In this document: positions 25,663-33,776 of the stretch, one piece after another
Layout of the letters: each line of letters starts with the position of its first letter
How positions within the stretch are numbered: position 1 is the first letter of the stretch
Notes under the pieces: model-generated
The model's input: only the letters and a program-made list of their open reading frames with translations
Database searches by the model: none
What the model was told of the DNA's origin: nothing
Origin: JBFXAM01 sp050184295
Lineage (GTDB): Bacteria > Planctomycetota > Phycisphaerae > UBA1845 > Fen-1342
NCBI GenBank assembly: GCA_050184295.1
Contig: JBFXAM010000005.1
Coordinates: 1 to 64,000 of the forward strand
Direction: 5' to 3'
DNA: 64,000 bases
Made by a program: the position numbers and the translations under genes

Positions 25663-26229
25663 GGAACCCCTCCGGTACGAAGGCTCTTGCGAGACCTTGC
25701 CGGGGGGTTGCACCCTCCTACCTCGTCGACGCGCCATTCACGGGCCTCGCACTTTGCGGGGTCCGAGCGTCGAACACGATCCGCGGAACGCCCGCGAATC
25801 GTTGCCGGCTCATGCTTCAACCTGGATGTATCGTCCTCAAACCGACGGGATCTTCCTTCCCCGCCACCCGAGACGTGGACGCAACCGCTCCCGGTGCGCC
25901 TTTCGTCATGTGGCGTTCCCAGCGCCGACGACAGAGGACACGGGTATCTTGTGGAAAAATGGGTAGACAGTCAAGCGTATTTAACCCCGCGAGCGCGCGA
26001 AAGGCGGAAATCCGGGCGGCGTTCATGGCCGCCAATCGCTTACGGCGCACATTCTATCGCTCGCGCGCGACCGCGGAATTTCAACTCGGACTTCGCGGGT
26101 CTCGCGGAATCCCCCATCTGTCCATCCGCACGCGACCCGCGCCCGCGGGACTCGGGCGCCGCGCGCCCGCTGCCGGCGCCATGTGCAGCCCGGGTGGGCC
26201 TCGCCGACCGGCGCGCCGCGCGCGGCAAC
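25663..26229. other. Long structured leader region upstream of the PKD/LVIVD gene
   Basis: 567 bases without a supported gene. Read on the minus strand, the 280 bases before the start contain several hairpins: CGAT-t-CGCGG/CCGCG-g-ATCG, an 8-bp pairing GTtCGACGC/GCGTCGAC enclosing CGCA-aag-TGCG, GGG-tgcaa-CCC, and just before the ribosome-binding site AAGG-t-CTC-GCAA-GAG-CCTT with a GNRA-type tetraloop. Such density suggests a regulatory RNA leader, but I cannot assign a known class. The 11-base motif shared with the giant-gene leader is at 25812-25822. The part nearest the GspE-like gene shows nothing recognisable. Confidence 0.45.
25945..25974 (-). promoter_or_regulatory. Candidate promoter for the PKD/LVIVD gene
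   Basis: Minus strand TTGACT, 18-base T-rich spacer, AAGATA (17 bases to CAAGAT). It implies a leader of about 275 nt. Confidence 0.45.
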
Positions 26230-27339
26230 TCACGTCTCCGCGCCGAGCACGCGCATCACCTCGGCTTCGTCCGTGCGCGCCTCTTGGACGAGCCGCACCG
26301 CACTCGCGTGCAGCCGGTCGGCCGCGCCCGCCGCCGCGAGGCCGTCGGCGTCGGCGTTCGCGAGGATCGCCGCTCGCAGTGCTGGGCTGCGCTCGCACAG
26401 CGATCCGATTGCGACCTGTCCGGAATAACCCGTGCCGCGGCAGTCGCGGCAGCCGGCGCGCGCGGCAGCCTCTCGACACGCACCGCATCGCCGGCGCAAC
26501 AACCGCTGCGCGAGCACGCCGCGCAGAGCGCTCGTGAGCTGATAAGGCGGAATCCTCATCTCGCAGAGGCGGATCAGCGCGTCCGCAGGCGCACCGCTGT
26601 GGAGCGTGGTGAGGACGAGGTGTCCGGTGAGGGCCGCCTCGACGACGACTTGCGCGACCTCGGCGTCGCGCACCTCGCCGATCATGAGCACCTGGGGATC
26701 CTGGCGCAAGAGGCTGCGCAACGCGACCGGATAGGTGAGGCCGCGGGCCGGCTCGATCTGCACCTGGGTGACGCCGTCGATCCGGATTTCGACGGGGTCT
26801 TCGACGGCGAAGACGCTGGCGTGCGGCCGCGCGGCGAGAATTTCGAGCAGCAGCGCGTGCAGCGTGGTGGTCTTGCCGCTGCCGGCGGGGCCGCAAACGA
26901 CGACCAGCCCGCCGCCGGGCGCGACAAGCGCGCGGAGGCGTTCGACCAGCGGCGGCTCGAATCCCAGCTCCGGCAACCGCAAGAGCCGGGCGGCGTCGGC
27001 CAGCAGGCGCAGCACGACGCGCTCGCCGCGGATGGTGGGAAACGTCGCAACGCGGATGTCGGATGCGTAGCCGTCCGGATGGCTCGGAATGGCGCCCTCC
27101 TGCGGCGTGTCGGTGCGGTAGGTGAGCAGCCCGGCGAGCACTTTGAGCCGGGCGACGACATTGGGCGCGAGCGGCGCGGGAATCTGCGCGATGTCTTCGA
27201 GCAGCGCATCGACGCGCATGCGCACGCGAAAGCCGGCGTCCGTCGGCTCGAAGTGCACGTCCGTGGCGCGGGCGCCGAGCGCGCGATGAATCAGCCCATC
27301 GACGAGCTCGACCACGTTCGTTTCAGGCGGCAAAGCCAC
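26230..27339 (-). CDS. GspE/PilB-type secretion ATPase, short form lacking the N1 domain
   Basis: 369 residues, whereas GspE/PilB usually have 500-580. The protein begins almost at the N2 domain (ATDVHFEPTDAGFRVRMRVD). Walker A is GPAGSGKTTTLH, the Asp box is VFAVEDPVEIRIDGVTQVQI, Walker B is VLMIGEVRDAEVAQVVVEAA and the His box is LTGHLVLTTLHSGAPAD. A four-Cys zinc motif follows (CGAC ... CRDCRGTGYSG), as in GspE proteins. All catalytic boxes are present, so it should be an active hexameric ATPase for pilus or type II secretion pseudopilus assembly. The missing N1 domain, which normally contacts the membrane platform, makes its partner uncertain. The start is GTG, with no strong ribosome-binding site. 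No platform or pseudopilin gene is adjacent. It is downstream of the dehydrogenase on the same strand. Confidence 0.87.
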   Translation of the reverse strand: MALPPETNVVELVDGLIHRALGARATDVHFEPTDAGFRVRMRVDALLEDIAQIPAPLAPNVVARLKVLAGLLTYRTDTPQEGAIPSHPDGYASDIRVATFPTIRGERVVLRLLADAARLLRLPELGFEPPLVERLRALVAPGGGLVVVCGPAGSGKTTTLHALLLEILAARPHASVFAVEDPVEIRIDGVTQVQIEPARGLTYPVALRSLLRQDPQVLMIGEVRDAEVAQVVVEAALTGHLVLTTLHSGAPADALIRLCEMRIPPYQLTSALRGVLAQRLLRRRCGACREAAARAGCRDCRGTGYSGQVAIGSLCERSPALRAAILANADADGLAAAGAADRLHASAVRLVQEARTDEAEVMRVLGAET

Positions 27340-27442
27340 TCGGGTTTCTCGCGCGGCGGCGGCGGCGGAAGTCGCCAGTCACCCCGCTCGACATGGTATC
27401 GCCGGCGGCGCGTCGGTGCGGCCGACCCGACCGGCAGGCGGT

Positions 27443-28366
27443 TCACGAGCGATCCCGGAGGAATGCCAGCACGTCGTCGGCGATGCCGAACATGCCCTCG
27501 ACCCCGGCGTGCGTCCGGGCGGCGACGTGCGGCGTAACGATGACGTTGGGCATTTCGTGAAACGCGTGATCGGCGGGCAGCGGCTCGGGGTCGGTGACGT
27601 CGAGCGCGGCGCCGCCCAGCCGTCCCTCGCGCAACGCATCGACGAGCGCCGCGGTGTCGACGATCGCGCCGCGGGCGGTGTTGATCAGTCGGGCGCTCGA
27701 CTTGACCGTGCGCAGCAGGCGTTCGTCGACCATGCGCCGCGTGATCTCCGTAAGCGGTGTGTGCAGCGTGACGATGTCGCTGGTCGACCAGAGCCGCGCG
27801 GGATCGACGCTCGTCGCCGCGAAGTTGAACGGCCCGACGGGCGCCACGTCGTAAAACAGCACGTCCGCATGGAATCCTTCCGCACACAGACGCGCCACGC
27901 GCGAACCGATCCGGCCCATGCCCACGACGCCAACCGTCAGGCCCCGCAACTCGACGCCGTGCGCGACGGCGCGGGCGGCGTCGAAGCCGGCGCCACGGCC
28001 GCGCCGGGCGAGCGCGTGCACGGGGCGCAGCAGGTTGAGGATGAGCGCGAGCGTGAACTCGGCGACCGCGGCGGAGGCGGCGGCGGCGCGGTTCAGCACG
28101 ACCACACCGAGCGCATTGGCGGCGGCGAGGTCGACGCGATCGGTTCCGACGCCGGCGACGCCGACGACGCATAGCCGCGGCCGACCCGCGGCCAGCACGC
28201 GGGCGCTCACCGCGCAGCTCGTGCGGACGATCGCCGCGTCGCAGTCGCGGATCGCTTCGCACAGAACAGAGTCATCGCCCGCCGGCGCGCGGCGCACTTC
28301 CGCGTGAGCGGCGAGCCGCGCCTCCGCGGCGGGATTCAGCGACTCGACGAGCAGGATGCGAAGCAC
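27443..28366 (-). CDS. D-2-hydroxyacid dehydrogenase, SerA-like (phosphoglycerate dehydrogenase family)
   Basis: 307 residues, the short form without a C-terminal ACT domain. The NAD-binding loop is VGVVGMGRIGSRVARL. Catalytic-triad positions are visible: Arg in INTARGAIVD, Glu in DVTDPEPLP and His in VIVTPHVAARTHAG. This matches D-3-phosphoglycerate dehydrogenase and related D-2-hydroxyacid dehydrogenases, which oxidise a hydroxyacid with NAD. Without the regulatory domain the exact substrate (3-phosphoglycerate or another hydroxyacid) is unsure. The start is GTG, 57 bases after the rlmN stop, so both are probably in one transcript. Confidence 0.87.
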   Translation of the reverse strand: MLRILLVESLNPAAEARLAAHAEVRRAPAGDDSVLCEAIRDCDAAIVRTSCAVSARVLAAGRPRLCVVGVAGVGTDRVDLAAANALGVVVLNRAAAASAAVAEFTLALILNLLRPVHALARRGRGAGFDAARAVAHGVELRGLTVGVVGMGRIGSRVARLCAEGFHADVLFYDVAPVGPFNFAATSVDPARLWSTSDIVTLHTPLTEITRRMVDERLLRTVKSSARLINTARGAIVDTAALVDALREGRLGGAALDVTDPEPLPADHAFHEMPNVIVTPHVAARTHAGVEGMFGIADDVLAFLRDRS

Positions 28367-28423
28367 GGCGCGGCGCTCCGAAGGTCGTTCGGCCCCGTGG
28401 GCTCGCGACGCGCCGCCGCAAGC

Positions 28424-29593
28424 TCAATGTCGCTCGTGCGGCGGACCATTCGCCGGCGTTGTGAGCGTGGCGCGGCGGAGCTGGCCGCAGGCGGCATCGA
28501 TGTCGCTGCCGCGTGCCCGGCGCAGGTGCGCGTTGACGCCGTGCTCGCGGAGACGTTCGAGAAAGCGTTGGGCGTCTTCGGCGCTGGGGCGCTCATAGGG
28601 CGTACCGCCGACCGGGTTGTAGCGCAGCAGGTTGACGTTGGCGCGCAGCCGGCGGGCGTGAACGGCGAGCTTGTCGGCGTGTTTGGGGCGGTCGTTCACG
28701 TTGGCGAGGAGCACGTACTCGAACGTGATCTCTCGGCCGGTGTGCTTGAAGTAGTACAAGCAGGCATCGAGCAATTCGCGGATCGGCACGTCCCAGGGGA
28801 TGAGCTCCCTGCGCAGCGCGTCGTCCGGCGCGTGGAGCGACAGCGCGAGGTTGAGCTGCAAATCCTCGCCGGCAAGCGCGCGAATCTGCTTGGGCAGACC
28901 GACGGTGCTCACGGTGATCTTCCGCGCACCGATGCCCAGTCCCCACGGCGCGTTGAGAATACGGATCGCGGCGATCACCGCGTCGTAATTCGCGAGCGGC
29001 TCACCCATGCCCATCAGGACGACGTTTGACAACCGTCCTTCGTCGCCGATCAAGCGACGCACGCGGAGCGCCTGCTCGACGATCTCGCCCGCCGTCAGGT
29101 TGCGCTCGACGCCGTTGAGCCCGCTGGCGCAGAAGCGACACCCGACCGGGCAACCGACCTGCGAGGAGAGGCAGACCGTGTTGCGCTCGCCTTCGGGAAT
29201 CCAGACGGTCTCGACGGCGGCGCCGTCGGGCTGCGTGAGCAGCAGCTTGGTCGTGCCGTCGGACGATGTCGATTGGCGCGTGATGGTCGAACGGTAGAGC
29301 TCCGCCCGCTCCACGAGTGCCGCGCGCAGCGCCTTCGACAGGTTCGTCATCTCGTCGAACGAGCCGACGCCTTTCCCGTAGATCCAGTCGAGCACCTGGT
29401 CCGAGCGATATGCCTCAAAACCCTGCTCGGCGGCCCAGGCGCGCAGCGCGGCACGGTCGAGGCTGAGGAGGTGGAGCTTGGGCGACGCCGTCGCGGATTC
29501 AGCCGGACCCGTCGCCGTGGACGACGACCCCTCCAACGCGGCGGCCGGGGGCGAGTAAGCGAGCGCGTGGTTGTCGCGGGGCCTGACGGTCAT
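28424..29593 (-). CDS. rlmN: Dual-specificity 23S rRNA/tRNA adenine-C2 methyltransferase RlmN
   Basis: A radical-SAM enzyme that methylates C2 of A2503 in 23S rRNA and A37 in some tRNAs, improving decoding fidelity. The iron-sulphur motif CxxxCxxC is GCPVGCRFCASG. Other family hallmarks are FEAYRSDQVLDWIYGKGV near the N-terminus, VVLMGMGEPLANYD, ITVSTVGLPKQIRALAG, LNLALSLHAPDDALRRELIP and LLRYNPVGGTPYERPS. The near-C-terminal Cys that carries the methyl intermediate lies in DIDAACGQLRR. 389 residues, with about 35 extra N-terminal low-complexity residues. No Shine-Dalgarno is seen; a -10-like TAGACT ends 7 bases before the ATG, so leaderless translation is possible. Confidence 0.95.
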   Translation of the reverse strand: MTVRPRDNHALAYSPPAAALEGSSSTATGPAESATASPKLHLLSLDRAALRAWAAEQGFEAYRSDQVLDWIYGKGVGSFDEMTNLSKALRAALVERAELYRSTITRQSTSSDGTTKLLLTQPDGAAVETVWIPEGERNTVCLSSQVGCPVGCRFCASGLNGVERNLTAGEIVEQALRVRRLIGDEGRLSNVVLMGMGEPLANYDAVIAAIRILNAPWGLGIGARKITVSTVGLPKQIRALAGEDLQLNLALSLHAPDDALRRELIPWDVPIRELLDACLYYFKHTGREITFEYVLLANVNDRPKHADKLAVHARRLRANVNLLRYNPVGGTPYERPSAEDAQRFLERLREHGVNAHLRRARGSDIDAACGQLRRATLTTPANGPPHERH

Positions 29594-29742
29594 TCCGTCT
29601 AGTCTAGCAGGATCGCCGCACTTTCGCGCGCGCGGCATCGCGGCGCGTGCGAAACCTGCCTCGACCGCGCCGACCGAACGGGCCCACGCACCGGCGCAGG
29701 CGGCTGGGATTGCAGCCCGCACACGCCCGAAGCGTCAGTGCG

Positions 29743-32034
29743 TCACGGCGTCAACAGCCCGACGAACGCGTCGATGTCGAAGTTGTCGAGCACGCCGTCC
29801 TCGTTGACGTCGCCGGCGAGGATGTCGCACGCGGGATATTGCACCGCGTAGGCGGCGGGGCTCACCAGCGCGAGCACAAAGGCGTCGATGTCGAAATTGT
29901 TGACGACGTTGTCGCAGTTCAGGTCGCCGAGCAGCAGACCGCCGCAGGCGAATACGGTGATCTGCACGTCGTCGACCGCGGCCTCGGTGACGGAGTTGTT
30001 CGGGTTGTCCGAAACGCTGAACCGCAGCCGGACGTTGTCCGTCGGCTCCACGTAGTTGATCAGCTCGAAGCTGCCGCGGCTCCAGACGCGCCCGCTGGTG
30101 TCGATCGTGTGCACCAAGGTCCAGCTCGCGCCGTCGTCGTCCGAGGCCTCGACGATCAGGCTGTCGTCGCCGTCGTCGTTGTAGAACCAGCGATAGTACG
30201 AGACGGTCGGGTATTGCCCCCCAAGTGCGAGGCGCGGCGAAAGCAAACGCGTCGGGCCGCCGTCGAGGTCGGCCGCGCCGACGGCGCCGCCGGGCGTTCC
30301 CTGCCCCGTGACGTAGCAGAACGTGCCGGTTCCGTCAGGGTTGTCGTCCTCGGGCTGCGCCGGGCCGCCGCCCTGCGTGGTGCCATTGGGATCGACGCGC
30401 ACCCACGCACCCGCGGTGACCGCGGTGTTCTGCACCGTCCAGCCCTGGTCGGTCTCAAAATTGTCGTCGAACGCAACCGACAGTACGCCGATCGGCACGG
30501 TGTAGACCGCGGCAGGCGCCTGCGGCGGATTCAGGAACGTCGTGCCGCCCCCGACCGCTGCCGCGCTGATGTAGATCTGCGTCGGTGTTCCGCACCCGCG
30601 CGGCGGAAGCATGACTTCGTAGAGATCGTTGCCGAGCGGGGTCGCGACGGTCTCGGTGAACGGGCCGTTGGCGGCGGTGCGCGAGTGGACGATGACGGAG
30701 GCGGGATCGACGGGATCGCGCCCGGCGGAAGTGACGCGAACGTGAAGGGTCCAGGCTGCCCCCGGCAGCACCGAAGTCGGCACGCCGTTCGGCAGATCGA
30801 TGCGGATCTTCGAGGAGGCATAGTCGGCCTGGTAAATCAGCGCCGGAAAGACCTCTTCGCACGTGGGGAGAATCTGGTCCGCGGGCAGCAAGAAGCCCGG
30901 CGTGGGGCTGTCGGGACGAAGCTCATACGCGAACGCGAGTGTGTTCGCGACGCCGTAGGTCCAGTCGATCGACGCGCCGGAAGCGGGGTAGATTGTGGTG
31001 TAGGTCGGGCCAACGACATAATTGGAGCCGTGGACCGCCTCGATCAGCGACTCCTTCGTGGTGCCGACGAGGTTGAATTCGTATTGATCCGGCGGGAGCG
31101 CGACGGTGTAGGACCATGGCCACAGGACGAGTTGCGAGTAGCTGTGGACGTCGGTGTGGGCGACGAGATTGGGTCGCGCGAGGATGAAGTCCCGCAGCGC
31201 TTGCGTCTCGGGCTCGGAGAACGCGCTGGGTCCGCGATAGTCCTCCGCGTTCGGATTGGTGCTGGCGCCTTCGCCCCCCCACTGGTAGCCCCAATTGCGG
31301 TTCAGGTCGACGCCGAAGGTGCCGTTGCCGTTGTTGCGACGGTTCTTGCGCCAAAGACGGTTGTTGGTCCAGGAGTAGACGTAACCGTCGGGGTTGACGA
31401 CGGGGATGAGGATCCACTCGATCTCGTCGACCAGCTCGCGGAGATAGGGATCCGTGTCGTAGTCGCGGATGAGCCGGTCTGCGATGTAGAGGATCGCGGG
31501 CACGGTGACCCACTCGCGGGCGTGCTGGCAGCCGTGATAGAGCACGCCGGGCTTGGCGCCGCCGCCGGGCCCGGTAATCCGGATCGCCGTGATGGTGCGG
31601 TTTTCGAGGGAGGGACCGACGGAGACGATCGAAGCGAGATCGGGTCGCAACGCGACGAGCGCGTCGAGATACGCGAGCACCTGGTCGTAGGGCAGATAAT
31701 CGACGAAGGGGCTCACGCCGGCGATGCCCGAAGGCTCCGCAGCGGCGATGAGCGCGCCGACGTCCTCCACCATGATGTCGAACTTCAGGTCGGTGGCTGC
31801 GAGCAGGGCGAACTGCTCCGGCGCGACCCGTACGTCGAGCGGACCGACACCCGTGTTCTCGCTCCACACATCACTCGCGATCGTCAGCAGATGAGCGAGC
31901 TGCTGCTCGTCGCGCACGTCGACGCGGACGACGCGGTGGCCGTCGAAATCCGCCGTTTGAGCTGAAACCGGCGATATCGCGCCGAGCAGCGCGCCCCCCA
32001 CCGCCGCCAACATCCATCCCGAGCGCTCGCGCAT
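29743..32034 (-). CDS. Secreted M14 zinc carboxypeptidase with a dockerin-like C-terminus
   Basis: 763 residues. The signal peptide is LAAVGGALLGAISPVSA. The peptidase domain (about residues 120-420) has zinc ligands in HGCQHAREW (HxxE) and HTDVHSYSQ, substrate-binding DLNRNWGYQWGG, and the catalytic Glu in FAYELRPDS, so a functional carboxypeptidase A-type enzyme is expected. A beta-sandwich region with the FETDQGWTVQNTA / VEASDDDGASWTLVHTID pattern follows, as in many secreted planctomycete enzymes. The C-terminus carries two type I dockerin-like calcium loops (GDLNCDNVVNNFDIDAFV and GDVNEDGVLDNFDIDAFV). GGAG 6 bases before the ATG supports the start. It probably degrades extracellular peptides. 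The dockerin-like tail may anchor it to a partner that is not in this window. Confidence 0.92.
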   Translation of the reverse strand: MRERSGWMLAAVGGALLGAISPVSAQTADFDGHRVVRVDVRDEQQLAHLLTIASDVWSENTGVGPLDVRVAPEQFALLAATDLKFDIMVEDVGALIAAAEPSGIAGVSPFVDYLPYDQVLAYLDALVALRPDLASIVSVGPSLENRTITAIRITGPGGGAKPGVLYHGCQHAREWVTVPAILYIADRLIRDYDTDPYLRELVDEIEWILIPVVNPDGYVYSWTNNRLWRKNRRNNGNGTFGVDLNRNWGYQWGGEGASTNPNAEDYRGPSAFSEPETQALRDFILARPNLVAHTDVHSYSQLVLWPWSYTVALPPDQYEFNLVGTTKESLIEAVHGSNYVVGPTYTTIYPASGASIDWTYGVANTLAFAYELRPDSPTPGFLLPADQILPTCEEVFPALIYQADYASSKIRIDLPNGVPTSVLPGAAWTLHVRVTSAGRDPVDPASVIVHSRTAANGPFTETVATPLGNDLYEVMLPPRGCGTPTQIYISAAAVGGGTTFLNPPQAPAAVYTVPIGVLSVAFDDNFETDQGWTVQNTAVTAGAWVRVDPNGTTQGGGPAQPEDDNPDGTGTFCYVTGQGTPGGAVGAADLDGGPTRLLSPRLALGGQYPTVSYYRWFYNDDGDDSLIVEASDDDGASWTLVHTIDTSGRVWSRGSFELINYVEPTDNVRLRFSVSDNPNNSVTEAAVDDVQITVFACGGLLLGDLNCDNVVNNFDIDAFVLALVSPAAYAVQYPACDILAGDVNEDGVLDNFDIDAFVGLLTP

Positions 32035-32491
32035 GATGAACTCCGCGAAAGACGCGAGGCCGACGCGAGAGAGGCACCCGCTGCGCGGGCGAACATCGCC
32101 TCGCCGCGGCCGTCTCGCCGCCCGATTCGCGCGCGGCGCATCGAGCGCCCTCGCGAACCGGTCGACCCAGCGAACGTATTCTACCAAAGAGTCCCGGCGC
32201 GGCGTATCCGGCTTTGGCGGCCCCGGGTCGCGGGCGCACCCTGCTTGCGGGTGCATTCGCCGCTTCGGAGCAGCCGCCGGGCCCGGCGGCGGGCCCTTTC
32301 CCATGCTGGGCGCACGCGGGGTCTGATTCGTGGCTGCGCGCGATGCACGTCCGGATTGCTCCCGCGCGCCACTCTGCCTTGCAGAAGGCGGGCGCGCCGC
32401 CTATTCTCCAAACAGAGGCGGCGCTTTGGACGCGGCGCATGGTTCCACGCCGGTTTCCGCAACGCGGGGCGGCGGCATCGAGGAGCTGAAC
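32035..32491. other. Divergent intergenic region (M14 gene / ilvE)
   Basis: 457 bases with no supported gene. It includes a GGGCCC-ggcggc-GGGCCC hairpin followed by TTTCCC near 32277-32298, and the ilvE promoter listed separately. Confidence 0.5.
32379..32407 (+). promoter_or_regulatory. Sigma-70-type promoter of ilvE
   Basis: TTGCAG, a 17-base spacer, then TATTCT. The leader is about 78 nt before the ATG. Confidence 0.5.
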
Positions 32492-33448
32492 ATGACCTAT
32501 TCCACGCCGGAGAATCTCGACCCCAAGCCCGACCTCAAGATCTGGATGAATGGAAAGATCGTCCCGGTGGGCGAGGCGCGTATCAGCGTGTTCGACCACG
32601 GACTGCTCTACGGCGACGGGATCTTCGAGGGCATCCGCAGCTACAACGGCAGGGTGTACGAGCGCCGCGCCCACGTCCGCCGCTTCTTCAACTCCGCCAA
32701 GGGAATCCTGCTCAACCTGCCGATGTCGTTCGAGCAGATCGACCGCGGGCTCGACGAAGCGCTGGACGCCAACGGCCTGCTGCACCCCGAGCGCGACGGG
32801 TACATCCGGCTGGTCGCGACGCGCGGCGTCGGCCTGCTGGGAATCTCGCCGCGCCGCGCGTGGAAACCGTGCGTGTACATCATCGCGGACACGATCCTGA
32901 TGTACCCGCGGGAGATGTACGAGGACGGGATGCCCGTGATCATCGCGTCGCATTGCCGGAATCACTCGAACGCGATGCCGCCGCAGATCAAGTCGCTGAA
33001 CTACCTGAACAACATCCTGGCGAAGACCGAGGCGCTGGAGGCGGGCGTACCCGAAGCGATCATGCTCAATCACATGGGCTTCGTCGCCGAGGCAACGGGC
33101 GACAATCTCTTCATTCTGCGCAACGGGCAACTCCAGACGCCGCCGGTGTCGGCCGGCATTCTCGAAGGCATTACGCGTGCGACCGTGATCCGATTGGCGC
33201 GCGACGCGGGGATGGAGGTCGTCGAGAAAGATCTCACGCGGATGGAGCTCTACACCGCCGACGAAGTGTTCCTCACCGGAACGGGCGCGGAGATCATCGG
33301 CGTCCGGCAGATCGACGGCCGGCCGGTCGGCAACGGAAAGGTCGGTCCCGTTACGCGGCACATGATGCGGGCCTACCAGGCGTGGGTGCGCAACGGCCAC
33401 GAAGAGCCCCACGCGCTCGAACCCGCGCTCAGCGAAACGACCGCGTGA
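32492..33448 (+). CDS. ilvE: Branched-chain amino acid aminotransferase
   Basis: A fold-type IV PLP enzyme that transfers the amino group between glutamate and the 2-oxo acids of leucine, isoleucine and valine. Visible features: KIWMNGKIVPVGEARISVFDH.. start region, LLYGDGIFEGIRSYNG, the PLP lysine at residue 167 in QIKSLNYLNN, the cofactor-phosphate region EATGDNLFI and the end motif FLTGTGAEIIGVRQIDG. 318 residues is normal. GAGGAG 6 bases before the ATG fixes the start. D-amino acid aminotransferase and aminodeoxychorismate lyase share the fold; EGIRSYNGRVY and QIKSLNYLNN favour the branched-chain enzyme. Confidence 0.93.
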   Translation: MTYSTPENLDPKPDLKIWMNGKIVPVGEARISVFDHGLLYGDGIFEGIRSYNGRVYERRAHVRRFFNSAKGILLNLPMSFEQIDRGLDEALDANGLLHPERDGYIRLVATRGVGLLGISPRRAWKPCVYIIADTILMYPREMYEDGMPVIIASHCRNHSNAMPPQIKSLNYLNNILAKTEALEAGVPEAIMLNHMGFVAEATGDNLFILRNGQLQTPPVSAGILEGITRATVIRLARDAGMEVVEKDLTRMELYTADEVFLTGTGAEIIGVRQIDGRPVGNGKVGPVTRHMMRAYQAWVRNGHEEPHALEPALSETTA

Positions 33449-33776
33449 CGCAGCGCGCGACCTGACGCCTCCGCCAGCCCCGGCGGGAAGCGTGGCGTTA
33501 AGTCTCCGCGTCGGCGCCGCCGCTGCGCGCGACCTCCGCGTGGGCCCCGGGGCCCCGGGGCCCGGTGGATCGTTCAACGCGACCGGCGGGCGTCTTGCGC
33601 CGCCCGGCGAAAATCACGTAGACGGACAGGGCGGACCTTCGTTATCATGCCTTTCGTCGGCGAGCGCTTGTGGAGCGCTCGGCGGCCGTTCACATCACTC
33701 GGGCCGCCCGGCCAGCGAATCGGCACGCGTTGATCGCGGCGCCGCTGCGCGTTGCCGGGTCCGCAGGAGACGGATC
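33449..33776. other. Intergenic region between ilvE and the PEP-CTERM metalloprotease-like gene
   Basis: 328 bases, no gene. A 22-base all-G/C palindrome (G3C4G4C4G4C3) occupies 33542-33563. A weak -10-like TTATCA/TATCAT at 33642-33648 may belong to the next gene. Confidence 0.45.
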
